DNA of 15,095 bases from positions 1 through 15,095 of the forward strand of contig CAJWYZ010000017.1 of NCBI GenBank assembly GCA_913049525.1, given 5' to 3'. The translations under genes and the position numbers were made by a program. The number at the start of each line of letters is the position of its first letter. Position 1 is the first letter of the stretch. Positions 7,395-15,078 of this stretch are shown here, piece by piece. The stretch is from an uncultured Fidelibacterota bacterium. GTDB lineage: Bacteria; Fidelibacterota; Marinisomatia; SCGC-AAA003-L08; D37C17. The notes beneath the pieces are model-generated. The model was not told the origin of the DNA. It saw only the letters and a list, made by a program, of their open reading frames with translations, and ran no database searches.

Positions 7395-8135
7395 TTATCC
7401 TTTCTTATAGGCACGTACTTCAATTCGGGTTGTTTCATTGTCAAATATTTCTGCTCCGCTATCTGCATCTGTCATATCCACACTTGCAAAACCTGCTGAC
7501 AACAAAAGATCTCTAACGGTCTCTTTCTCTAAACTAGCATGTTGATGTTTTTCAGTATCTTGTATCCATACTCCATCCTGATATATATGCCAGTTGAACC
7601 ATTCAATGCCAATATCATTCGATCGATCATATTCTGCAATCCGTAATAGTGCCCAGTGTTCATTCTCATGATATTGTTTATAGCCAGGCCAACATTTTCG
7701 AATATCATAAAGAGTAACGAAATCAAAAATAAATTGACCATTGTCATTTAGAATGCTATAAACATTGAGAAAATATTTTTTCCACAACTTTTCATTTAAT
7801 AGATAGTTTATACTGTCATAATTGCATGTTGCAATATCGACAAGTTGAGGGGGTTTATAGGTTGTCATATCTTCTACTGATAGGATACGATCATCCTGTA
7901 TTAATGTGTTTATTTTGGCTATTTCTATCATCTTATCTGACAGGTCACAACCAAAGGTATTAAGGTTGTTCTTCTTAAATAATTTCATCAAGAGACCAGT
8001 ACCGCAACCAAAATCACAGATGGAATTGACACCTTCATTTTTTGCAATGGACAATATCATTTTATTTCTCTCATCCTGTGCAGATCGAGTAATCGTATCA
8101 TAATATGCAGCGAAAATATTATATGGCAACTTCAT
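7395..8135 (-). CDS. Class I SAM-dependent methyltransferase
   Basis: A 246-residue Rossmann methyltransferase of the Methyltransf_25/SAM-MT type. The sequence opens with PYNIFAAYYDTIT, the typical 'yd.ia..YD' entry helix of this family. Motif I (ICDFGCGTGLLMKLF) is at 39-53, motif II (TFGCDLSDKMIEIAK) follows, and the motif IV strand reads DIATCNYDSINYL, with an NDNGQFIFDFVT motif VI after it. The pattern resembles small-molecule N- or O-methyltransferases. Its start codon lies inside the end of the upstream B12-type radical SAM gene (17-bp overlap) and it stops 3 bp before the HxsD-like gene, so it is surely cotranslated with the maturation enzymes. It is clearly different in sequence from the plus-strand methyltransferase at 3497-4216, so the two probably methylate different sites. 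The substrate is not evident. Confidence 0.85.
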   Translation of the reverse strand: MKLPYNIFAAYYDTITRSAQDERNKMILSIAKNEGVNSICDFGCGTGLLMKLFKKNNLNTFGCDLSDKMIEIAKINTLIQDDRILSVEDMTTYKPPQLVDIATCNYDSINYLLNEKLWKKYFLNVYSILNDNGQFIFDFVTLYDIRKCWPGYKQYHENEHWALLRIAEYDRSNDIGIEWFNWHIYQDGVWIQDTEKHQHASLEKETVRDLLLSAGFASVDMTDADSGAEIFDNETTRIEVRAYKKG

Positions 8136-9837
8136 GTATATTACTTGTATTAAAGTGAGAGCGTTTTAATGTTAAATGACCTTCAATAAAATCGTTTGTC
8201 TTGGAACGTTCATTTATAAACCCAAATGTTTTTTGTATGCTTTGTGCGCGCTCTTCAATCAATTCGGTTTCTGATGGGCCTCTAAAGGGAACATCCAAGC
8301 TCCAATCCTCTTTATTTGAATTCATATCCCTGTTCTTTTCAAGTGTATTGAAAAATAGGGTGTGCGGTGTGAACTGGTACGGATATACTTCCAAGCCATG
8401 AATATAATCTTGATTATTATTAATAAAATTCACTGTTTCAATAAAATCACTTTCTGTTTCTCCTGGCAACCCGGCAATAACGAAAAGATGGTTTAAAATT
8501 CCCGAGTCAGCTGATTTTTTCAAGATCTCTGCCCGTTTCACCTGATTTAATATCCCACCTTTATTTATACTATCTAACACGTTACGACTCCCACTTTCAA
8601 AGCCCCAGCTTAATAGGGTACAGCCACCATCAAATAAATCAGAAAAGATATTCCCTGCAGAAAAAGTGTTTTCAAATCGAAGCTGAGCAGCCCAGTAAAT
8701 ATCAAGATCCTTCAAATTCATAAAGTTCTTTATCAGCGCTGGTGGCAGCGCATAATCCATAAACTGAATATGAGAGATGCCATTATTTTTCAAAGAAATC
8801 AATCCATTATAAATTTCTTCGTCCTTAAGGCGCCTTGAGGGATACTTCTTTTCATCAGCCAGAGAACAGAATGAACAATTAGACCAGTAACATCTATAAG
8901 AAACACTCGCACCCATAACGGGAAATGGTGTGATATATTCTGATGTGTCAACTAAAGGTATAATGCCTGGCAGAATAGTAACATTTTTTACTGAAGGGCT
9001 AAATTCGGGGTAATCTACCGATCCATCATTTATGATAAACGGGTGCTTTGCATCCATTAACCAGAAATCCGCTGAATAGTCTATCTTATATGCGATGATT
9101 TCATCACAGATGTCAAAAATCCCTGAAGGGCAAGATAGAGATAGTATCTTGTCTAAATGTTCTCCTGTTAAAGTAATATGATAATCGTATTCATCCTTGA
9201 GCCAAGCACTAAGTACCATTCCAGGCAACTGCTGAGTTTGATTTCTGATTACTATTAATACGAAATCATAATCCAACTTGGAAACATCACTAGAAAGATA
9301 GGTTTTATATAGTCTCCGAAGGCCATTATTGGGATTTTGGGCATATTCAAGAACATCCTGTGAGCGGTGGAAATTAACCTCATTCTCATAATGATCCAGC
9401 CATAGGGTTGAGTTTGGGTCTGTTTTTTTGACCATGTAATCAAGAAAACCATTCAGGCATTCCTGGCTATTTACATAATGATTATGATCAACATTGATAC
9501 TGTTGCCTGAAAATAGTGATAGTGATTGGCTGAGCAGTTTTCCAAACTTTGTATTATTCTTGCCATTTTCGTGTTGGAAGCTATTTCTAACAATAGAGTT
9601 ATTCGATTCATGGGCTTCATCAATGAAAAATGATTTTTTCAGGCAGTCAATCAGTAAATCACTATTATCTTCTGTTGATATGTGATTCAACACTTGGCGG
9701 TACAACCGAGCATTTATATCAAAGGCATTTGCCAGAGCCCCATGATTTTGCAGAACTTTTGTTATTCTATGAATGTCCGGATATGGAATTCCCGGTTCAA
9801 TAAATGGAGGCTCTATAACAAGTATTTTATGAGGCAT
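8119..9837 (-). CDS. B12-binding-type radical SAM protein with CX4CX2C motif (C)
   Basis: A 572-residue protein with the architecture of the BchE/RiPP class of radical SAM enzymes. The N-terminus (KILVIEPPF, then IHRITKVLQNHGALANAFDI) is the typical start of a cobalamin-binding-like Rossmann domain, and TLTGEHLDKIL with DEIIAYKID (222-253) continues it. I see no DxHxxG cobalamin ligand motif, so B12 binding is uncertain; many relatives lack it. The radical SAM motif CYWSNCSFC has ligands C316, C321 and C324, with spacing CX4CX2C rather than CX3CX2C. The barrel continues through LLSWGFESGS and FVIAGLPGETESDF, standard late motifs of this class. Relatives methylate, cyclise or epoxidise unactivated carbons on peptides and other natural products. 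The ATG abuts the stop of the HemN-like gene, and the end overlaps a methyltransferase gene. The reaction is unknown. Confidence 0.8.
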   Translation of the reverse strand: MPHKILVIEPPFIEPGIPYPDIHRITKVLQNHGALANAFDINARLYRQVLNHISTEDNSDLLIDCLKKSFFIDEAHESNNSIVRNSFQHENGKNNTKFGKLLSQSLSLFSGNSINVDHNHYVNSQECLNGFLDYMVKKTDPNSTLWLDHYENEVNFHRSQDVLEYAQNPNNGLRRLYKTYLSSDVSKLDYDFVLIVIRNQTQQLPGMVLSAWLKDEYDYHITLTGEHLDKILSLSCPSGIFDICDEIIAYKIDYSADFWLMDAKHPFIINDGSVDYPEFSPSVKNVTILPGIIPLVDTSEYITPFPVMGASVSYRCYWSNCSFCSLADEKKYPSRRLKDEEIYNGLISLKNNGISHIQFMDYALPPALIKNFMNLKDLDIYWAAQLRFENTFSAGNIFSDLFDGGCTLLSWGFESGSRNVLDSINKGGILNQVKRAEILKKSADSGILNHLFVIAGLPGETESDFIETVNFINNNQDYIHGLEVYPYQFTPHTLFFNTLEKNRDMNSNKEDWSLDVPFRGPSETELIEERAQSIQKTFGFINERSKTNDFIEGHLTLKRSHFNTSNIHEVAI

Positions 9838-11217
9838 CTAAATCAGTTGTTTTAAGTATTCCTGATTCCAGAAAAATTTGCTTAGGGCGGCATGCTCAAT
9901 ACGATCAGAACTGGTCAGCCTGAATTGTTTTTTATCTATTTTACATCTCTCTAAATAAAGAATTTCATTAATCTCCTGATTAAACACATCTTCGAACTTC
10001 TCTCCAAATAAATCAAGGAATTGGTTCAAGTCAACATATCTGTCACGGTTCAGTTTTTCTATGGTATAAATACGCTGCCGATCATTTTTGTAGACCATAT
10101 CAAATACATAAGATTTACTTTTTGGGTTAAAAGCATACTTTTTTTCTCTGCACTCATAACGGAAAAAATCCTGTGCATATGAAAAAGATGAATGTCCGAA
10201 ACCAACTGTATTATTGCCATATTCAGAGTCTGGCTGTGTCCGGTAGCCAGATAGTGAATATTCTCTCAAGTGTTCATCTGATGTAAAGTACTGATATTCT
10301 GTATTATCATCTTCAACGGTATCAACCCACCCGATTTCAGCAACTTTTTCTCGAGCTACCTTTAACATCTCAGGGACATGTTCTTTATTATAATTAACAA
10401 TGGTTTTTTTTCTTGCTGAATCTAATTGGTCCATATGGTGCTTGAGATGCCTGAATATATAAACTGTTATGCAGTCAGCACCAGCCTCATATGCGACTTG
10501 TATTCCATCTCTGAGACCCTGGGATGTTTCTTCCGGCAGGCCAATCATCAAGTCTATATTTATCTCTCCAAAGCCAGTTTTCTTTGCATACCCGATGATT
10601 TCTCTAATTTTTTGTTCATCCGCATAAGCCCTGTTTACTTTCTTCAGGACATTTGGCTCGATAGATTGCATACCAAAACTCAATCTGCTGATGCCAAAAT
10701 TTTTCAGTAATTCTATTTTTTCTTTTGAAGTGGTAAGGATAGATTGTTCATAGGTTTTTTCAGAACTAGGATGAAAACGAAAATCGTTTATTTTAGTGAG
10801 CAATTTTGACAGCTGATCTTCATTCAATAAGCTTGGTGTTCCACCTCCTATATACAGGGATTCAAAGGTACTCTTGGCAAATACAGGTTCAAAATATGTT
10901 ATATTATCAATCAGATATTGAACATACAGGTCAATCAAATTAGTGTCGTGTTTGATCAGTGCATAATACATGCAGTAATGGCATCGGGTTTTATAACAGA
11001 ATGGAATGTGTACATATAGTGAGAGTCTATCACTCAGCCTATTATTTTTCATGATTAAATTCCAGGCGTTTCTTATGAACTCGGCAGATTCAAATGGAAG
11101 CTTATTTGAAAAACTATTGACAGGTGTAAAAAGATTTTTCTCAATGGTTATATCTTTATACCAATTATATTTTTCAACAATATTATTCTGTAGTGTTTTC
11201 ACGTGACTGTCTATCAA
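9838..11217 (-). CDS. HemN/HemW-like radical SAM protein with CX4CX2C motif (B)
   Basis: A 459-residue member of the coproporphyrinogen III oxidase-like (HemN/HemW) radical SAM group. LYVHIPFC leads into CYKTRCHYC, giving ligands C74, C79 and C82 with one extra residue compared with the CX3CX2C of HemN. Then come LYIGGGTPSLL (121-131), the E-x-S stretch near 157-160, and ISRLSFGMQSI (176-186) with a following VNRAY, all in HemN order. The C-terminal third contains a HemN-like winged region. The setting among peptide-modification genes, and the altered cluster spacing, argue against a housekeeping heme role; HemN-like enzymes in natural-product clusters do methyl transfer, cyclopropanation and cyclisation using one or two SAM molecules. 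The start used is TTG at 11217 with a weak AAAGA site; a GTG five codons later is possible. It is 12 bp from the DUF483-like gene and abuts the next gene. Confidence 0.82.
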   Translation of the reverse strand: MIDSHVKTLQNNIVEKYNWYKDITIEKNLFTPVNSFSNKLPFESAEFIRNAWNLIMKNNRLSDRLSLYVHIPFCYKTRCHYCMYYALIKHDTNLIDLYVQYLIDNITYFEPVFAKSTFESLYIGGGTPSLLNEDQLSKLLTKINDFRFHPSSEKTYEQSILTTSKEKIELLKNFGISRLSFGMQSIEPNVLKKVNRAYADEQKIREIIGYAKKTGFGEINIDLMIGLPEETSQGLRDGIQVAYEAGADCITVYIFRHLKHHMDQLDSARKKTIVNYNKEHVPEMLKVAREKVAEIGWVDTVEDDNTEYQYFTSDEHLREYSLSGYRTQPDSEYGNNTVGFGHSSFSYAQDFFRYECREKKYAFNPKSKSYVFDMVYKNDRQRIYTIEKLNRDRYVDLNQFLDLFGEKFEDVFNQEINEILYLERCKIDKKQFRLTSSDRIEHAALSKFFWNQEYLKQLI

Positions 11218-11229
11218 TTATCTTTCTAT

Positions 11230-12129
11230 TTATTGAAATATCATCAGACGTTCGTACTTTGTCTGCTCGAAAGTGCCCAGTAACGTAGAATCCTTATAGA
11301 ATTCCATGACATTCTTATTTATCGTGATTTTATTTGAGTCCCATACACAATACTCATCTGCGTTCATTTCTACTTTCCAATCGTGAAGCCTGGATTTAGA
11401 CAAGTCGAATGTAATTATATTGGTACTCTCATTGTAATGTGATTGCTTAATTTGCACGACAACACCGCCTAAGATCAGAATAGGATGCTTCATTTCTTCA
11501 ATATAATCTTCAAGAATATCATTCATGCCGTATTTTTTAAGCAGGGTTTCAATAAATGAAGTGATATCAGCTGTTTTTTCACAAGAAAGAGAACAGGGGA
11601 AATAGTCAAAAAAGAGAGATTTCTCATTAAATAGATATGCGATTCTATTGGCCTTATAACTATATGTTTTTTCTAGCGGCGTATTAGATAGAAAAACCAT
11701 TAACCAGTCTGTATGCGCATTTATTTTTTCATAAGATGCGGTACAGCAATCTGGGTAGCCCAGTAGCCTGCCAAGCGCGGTGGGGTCTTCGTCATAGTCT
11801 TCAATATGCATTGCTCGGGTTGAAAGCTCTGCTGTGCGTGACACCATCAGGGAGTACTCACCTCCATCGGGATCATTAAAATCAATTAGTTCTGTATAGG
11901 TATCACCCAGGCTGGTTGTAAAAGCTGGTTTCTGCCTGAAATCTGAACGTGCTATTTTTAAATTGAACGACTTCAGAGCTGGAAGAACAAATTCATAAGC
12001 ATCATCGTTAACTACCAGCCGCATTACGGATTTTTTTCCATCAATTACAGCCAATGTTTCAATGATATTTCTCAAGTTGAAACAGGAGGTTTTATGATGT
12101 AGATCTAATAGTTGGTGTGTATTGTCCAT
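11230..12129 (-). CDS. DUF483-like cysteine-motif protein (short paralogue)
   Basis: A 299-residue protein of unknown function. It carries LLGYPDCC at 122-129 and FPCSLSCEKT at 177-186, so two adjacent cysteines (C128, C129) and a CX3C pair (C179, C183). This G-Y-P-x-C-C plus P-C-S-x-x-C pattern recalls DUF483 proteins; I assign that family by pattern only. Four cysteines at such positions could hold an Fe-S cluster or zinc, but no ligand role is known to me. The whole length aligns with residues ~286-564 of the protein encoded just upstream: a shared ALAV-like helix with GKK/GNKK then MR.VV/TV, D-P-D/N-G, YPDCC, and PCS..CEK. The ATG follows the upstream stop directly, with GGTGAG seven bases before. 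No signal peptide or membrane segment is visible. The two DUF483-like proteins may act as a heterodimer, as scaffold or substrate-binding partners for the radical SAM enzymes. Confidence 0.65.
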   Translation of the reverse strand: MDNTHQLLDLHHKTSCFNLRNIIETLAVIDGKKSVMRLVVNDDAYEFVLPALKSFNLKIARSDFRQKPAFTTSLGDTYTELIDFNDPDGGEYSLMVSRTAELSTRAMHIEDYDEDPTALGRLLGYPDCCTASYEKINAHTDWLMVFLSNTPLEKTYSYKANRIAYLFNEKSLFFDYFPCSLSCEKTADITSFIETLLKKYGMNDILEDYIEEMKHPILILGGVVVQIKQSHYNESTNIITFDLSKSRLHDWKVEMNADEYCVWDSNKITINKNVMEFYKDSTLLGTFEQTKYERLMIFQ

Positions 12130-13824
12130 TTACATCTCACCATTAAATAATAACATTCGTACATTGTCGCCCTGAATGGTCTTAATTGTATTGCGTCCTT
12201 TTAAAATATCCACAGAATCAGGTTGATTGATTCTAATTACCGATCCCTTACATATTGCCTTTCCCAAACTATTTTGAGTGGTCATTAATATTCTGTCTGG
12301 ATTATAACGCAGAAGATTATTATTCAAATTCGCATGAGGGAAAATATAAATCCCTCTATACTCATTATATAGAACGGGAGAACTCATGATATTTTTTAGC
12401 TCGATTGCATAATCAGGTAAATAATCCTGCAAAATATTGAAATACTGTCTTGAAATAGCTTTCGCTTTTTCGCAGGTATATGAGCAGGGGTAAAAGCTGA
12501 TAAGGTTTTTCATAAAATACCTGGCAGCAGTATTTAGTAAAAATGACCAGGGACCATCATGGGTGGTCTGGTCAGCCACTAGGGGTACCAGATCTCCCTG
12601 TTTTTTAGAAGAGATGGCAAGGTTTCTTTCGAAAGCCACCCGGCAGCAATCCGGATAGGATAATATTTCGCCAAATATTTCATCATTCTCTTTTTCAAAT
12701 AATAAAGCATTATTTACTACAGCATCTGACAGGCCGATATAGAGCATAAATTCATTGCAAAGAATATTCAATTCTCCATTGGGGTCATATAAGTTGCTCC
12801 ATCCTCCTTTTCCCTTATCCGTGGCATACTTGAAGGAAACTTTGTCACTTTTATAGTAGATATTATTTTTAGATAGATAGTCTGTTAACTGTTCATAACG
12901 ATGTGGATCAACAGTGGTTCGCATGGCTTTTTTATTGCCTGTGAGTACCATTAACATTTCTACAATTTCAAGCTCGTTCAAAAGCTCTTTATCCAAGAGA
13001 TGACGAATAATTTTCTGCATGGATGTTTTATTAGCCATAATGTTTGAAGAAGGTGTAGCTGATTTCTGCACTGATCCAATGGCAGTATTTAATGGTGGCT
13101 GCTGTCCGCCCTGAAAATTATTCTGATGGGGGTTAGAAGTGTATATACTGCCTTCCTGCAGAAGATGAATGCGTTCTATCTTGGGGAAGAGATTAATAAA
13201 GTTGAGGTATTTTTCACTGTCAGTTTCACCGTTCAGGTCATCAAGCAAGTCATCCTTATTAGAAAGATCATTAATTTCGCCTTGAATTTTATAGCCCAGT
13301 TCATGAAATGAATCAAATACTCGATAGGGTTTAGACTGGATATAGTGCTTTTCTGATAGATAATATTGAGAAAATTGAGGCGTTAAGGGAACGGATATCC
13401 ATTTCCCCTTTTCTTTTATTGTTTTTGGAAGGATGCCATCAAGAAATTCTACAGACAGGTGGCCTTCTTTGTTGCCCGGCAGTAAAAAGGAGAATCCCGA
13501 AAATCCTATATTCTCGAATTGATCCAGGAACGGGCAAATATGACGGGAAAAATAATCCAATAATCTTTTGAATTTTAGCCAGTCGATCACCGGCTGATTG
13601 CCCAGGTCAAGCCAGAGGGTATCTGTATGGTTTTCAGGTGAAAGCAGATTTATACCGGAGCGTATTTCCTGATGGCTGAGACGAATCTTATTTACATCAG
13701 ATATGGCGATTATAATATCGAGGGATTGAACACGGGTCCATGATGAGCCAATTTTATTCATTTCTGTACCATTATTGGAAGATATGGTCTCAGATTCCAT
13801 TACGTTCTGAAAAGAAGGATTCAT
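12130..13824 (-). CDS. DUF483-like cysteine-motif protein with N-terminal extension (long paralogue)
   Basis: A 564-residue protein in two parts. Residues ~286-564 are a paralogue of the neighbouring 299-residue protein, with LSYPDCC at 388-394 (C393, C394) and FYPCSYTCEKA at 444-454 (C447, C451), a DUF483-like pattern. Residues ~30-225 form a second domain with hydrophobic strands (LDIIIAISDV, DTLWLDLG, SGFSFLLPG) and the phrase QEIRSGINLL; I do not recognise it. Between them a polar, low-complexity linker (~228-268, rich in N, Q, P, S and G) suggests a fusion of two independently folding units. The partner domain may bind a peptide or dock a radical SAM enzyme, which is speculation. It starts 29 bp after radical SAM gene A; the ATG at 13824 has no strong ribosome site, and M9 is an alternative. 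Its stop is immediately followed by the ATG of the short paralogue, implying coupled synthesis. Confidence 0.65.
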   Translation of the reverse strand: MNPSFQNVMESETISSNNGTEMNKIGSSWTRVQSLDIIIAISDVNKIRLSHQEIRSGINLLSPENHTDTLWLDLGNQPVIDWLKFKRLLDYFSRHICPFLDQFENIGFSGFSFLLPGNKEGHLSVEFLDGILPKTIKEKGKWISVPLTPQFSQYYLSEKHYIQSKPYRVFDSFHELGYKIQGEINDLSNKDDLLDDLNGETDSEKYLNFINLFPKIERIHLLQEGSIYTSNPHQNNFQGGQQPPLNTAIGSVQKSATPSSNIMANKTSMQKIIRHLLDKELLNELEIVEMLMVLTGNKKAMRTTVDPHRYEQLTDYLSKNNIYYKSDKVSFKYATDKGKGGWSNLYDPNGELNILCNEFMLYIGLSDAVVNNALLFEKENDEIFGEILSYPDCCRVAFERNLAISSKKQGDLVPLVADQTTHDGPWSFLLNTAARYFMKNLISFYPCSYTCEKAKAISRQYFNILQDYLPDYAIELKNIMSSPVLYNEYRGIYIFPHANLNNNLLRYNPDRILMTTQNSLGKAICKGSVIRINQPDSVDILKGRNTIKTIQGDNVRMLLFNGEM

Positions 13825-13853
13825 AAATCAAACTATTTTTTTCCACTGTTTAA

Positions 13854-14813
13854 TCAGATCATTTCCACAACAGCGGGATCAGTGACAGGCTCAAACTCTT
13901 CATGGCCAAAACAATCAACATATTCAGTCCATGGGCCTTCGCATACCTTGTCCAGAACACATAAATTGCATTGTTCCCCCTTTGTTTTGATCTGCTTCCG
14001 CAGTTTTTCCCAGTCTTTTAGTTCATCTTCTCCTGTGGCCTGAATAAAAGCCTGATCATCTGACCCATATAGCATATATTTTATATCCAGTGAATTTTTC
14101 CAATATTCAGGTCTTTCTTTGAGTATGCATAATGGTATAGTTTCAAATTCCAGTTTTAAACTATTGTCTCTAGCAAAATCAAGAGCATCTATTACATGTT
14201 TCTGAACATCTTTATAAGTTGGAACAACTGCTTTAAATACTTCTTCCGGAAAGTCTTCTGCATGAGGAAATGCCATCATGATTCTTGTTATGCCAAGATT
14301 GGCAAGAAATTCAACGGTGTCTCTCAGCTGAGTCCGGTTCACTTTTGATATGACAAGCTTTCCACATACTTCAGCATTTTTATGCTTAATAAGGTTTTCT
14401 ATCGATAGAACTGTCTGGTTAAAACTATTGGGCACCCGCGTTACCCTGTCGTGGATGTCTGCAGTTGGACCATGTATCGCTACGATAAACTGAATCTTGG
14501 GTGTATTGTCCAGAAAAGACAACATTTCGGGTTTAGCAAGCTTGCGCGCATTGGTCTGTATGGTGACCTTAAGTCCTTTCGAAAGGGCATAATGAACCAA
14601 TTCATGAAAATCGTTCCGTATGGTAATTTCACCTCCAGTTAATACAACGGAATCAGAACCCCGGTCACATGCTTCATCAATAAATGTCTTAACAGTATCA
14701 GTTGATGAATCTATGCTTTCATCACCATCTTGAAGACTGACCTTTATGGGCTCAATGACGCAATGGGTGCAGTTGTTATTGCAGGAATATCCTACTTTGA
14801 TATCAGTATACAT
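13854..14813 (-). CDS. Radical SAM enzyme with C-terminal auxiliary cysteine motif (A)
   Basis: A compact 319-residue radical SAM enzyme. The barrel starts at once: DIKVGYSCNNNCTHC places the cluster ligands at C11, C15 and C18 (CX3CX2C). VVLTGGEITIR (57-66) is the SAM-binding GGE strand, and TIQTNARKL and FIVAIHGPTADIHD are the later barrel strands seen in MoaA/PqqE-like enzymes. The C-terminus has CNLCVLDKVCEGPWTEYVDC (282-301), so C282, C285, C291 and C301 in a CX2CX5CX9C pattern; this is a one-cluster auxiliary motif (Twitch-like) known from several peptide and small-molecule radical SAM families. It overlaps the upstream 92-residue gene by 11 bp and has a good AGGAGTGG site inside that gene, so the two are translationally coupled. 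That tight coupling suggests the small protein is its partner or substrate. The exact reaction cannot be told. Confidence 0.85.
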   Translation of the reverse strand: MYTDIKVGYSCNNNCTHCVIEPIKVSLQDGDESIDSSTDTVKTFIDEACDRGSDSVVLTGGEITIRNDFHELVHYALSKGLKVTIQTNARKLAKPEMLSFLDNTPKIQFIVAIHGPTADIHDRVTRVPNSFNQTVLSIENLIKHKNAEVCGKLVISKVNRTQLRDTVEFLANLGITRIMMAFPHAEDFPEEVFKAVVPTYKDVQKHVIDALDFARDNSLKLEFETIPLCILKERPEYWKNSLDIKYMLYGSDDQAFIQATGEDELKDWEKLRKQIKTKGEQCNLCVLDKVCEGPWTEYVDCFGHEEFEPVTDPAVVEMI

Positions 14814-15078
14814 CTACCACTCCTGTTGATAAATTTTTTTCAAGTATAGTTACTGCTGTTTCAATCTCAAATGGAATACCAGTATCCCTAATATCCTTTA
14901 AGTTCAATTCTTCATCTTTTGGGTGAATTAAATTCTCCGCACCAAGGTCTCGCAGAATCTTTATTTTATCTAATATATTGTCTACAGGGTATATGGCGAA
15001 GCTATTATTCCGGACAGGGCGGATATTGCCCCATGATACAGTTTTATTAGGCCATGGCGTATTGTTGGCATATGACAT
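14803..15078 (-). CDS. Small protein of unknown function heading the minus-strand array
   Basis: I do not recognise this 91-residue protein (92 with an upstream GTG). Its first ~32 residues look unstructured and are rich in Asn, Pro and aromatic residues, with tryptophans in NNTPWPNK and VSWGNI and arginines in NIRPVRNN. From about residue 33 on it is acidic and looks folded: a helix (DNILDKIKILRDLGAENL), a charged loop, and a second helix (EIETAVTILEKN). There is no signal peptide, cysteine or His-Xaa-Ser repeat. The start codon ATG at 15078 has AGGAG very close (two bases), so the GTG at 15081 is possible but unlikely. The end overlaps radical SAM gene A by 11 bp. It may be a substrate, a peptide-carrier or a small partner of enzyme A. 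Whether further genes lie upstream cannot be seen; the window ends 14 bases away. Confidence 0.6.
   Translation of the reverse strand: MSYANNTPWPNKTVSWGNIRPVRNNSFAIYPVDNILDKIKILRDLGAENLIHPKDEELNLKDIRDTGIPFEIETAVTILEKNLSTGVVDVY

Noticed and set aside
9838..11217. Calling the HemN-like gene a coproporphyrinogen III dehydrogenase of heme biosynthesis
   Set aside because: The cluster motif is CX4CX2C rather than CX3CX2C, no heme gene is nearby, and it is embedded in a natural-product-like array. HemN-like enzymes in such settings do other chemistry.
12130..13824. The long DUF483-like protein as a fused radical SAM enzyme
   Set aside because: No CX3-4CX2C motif occurs in it. The paired CC and CX3C motifs are arranged differently and lie in the paralogous C-terminal module.
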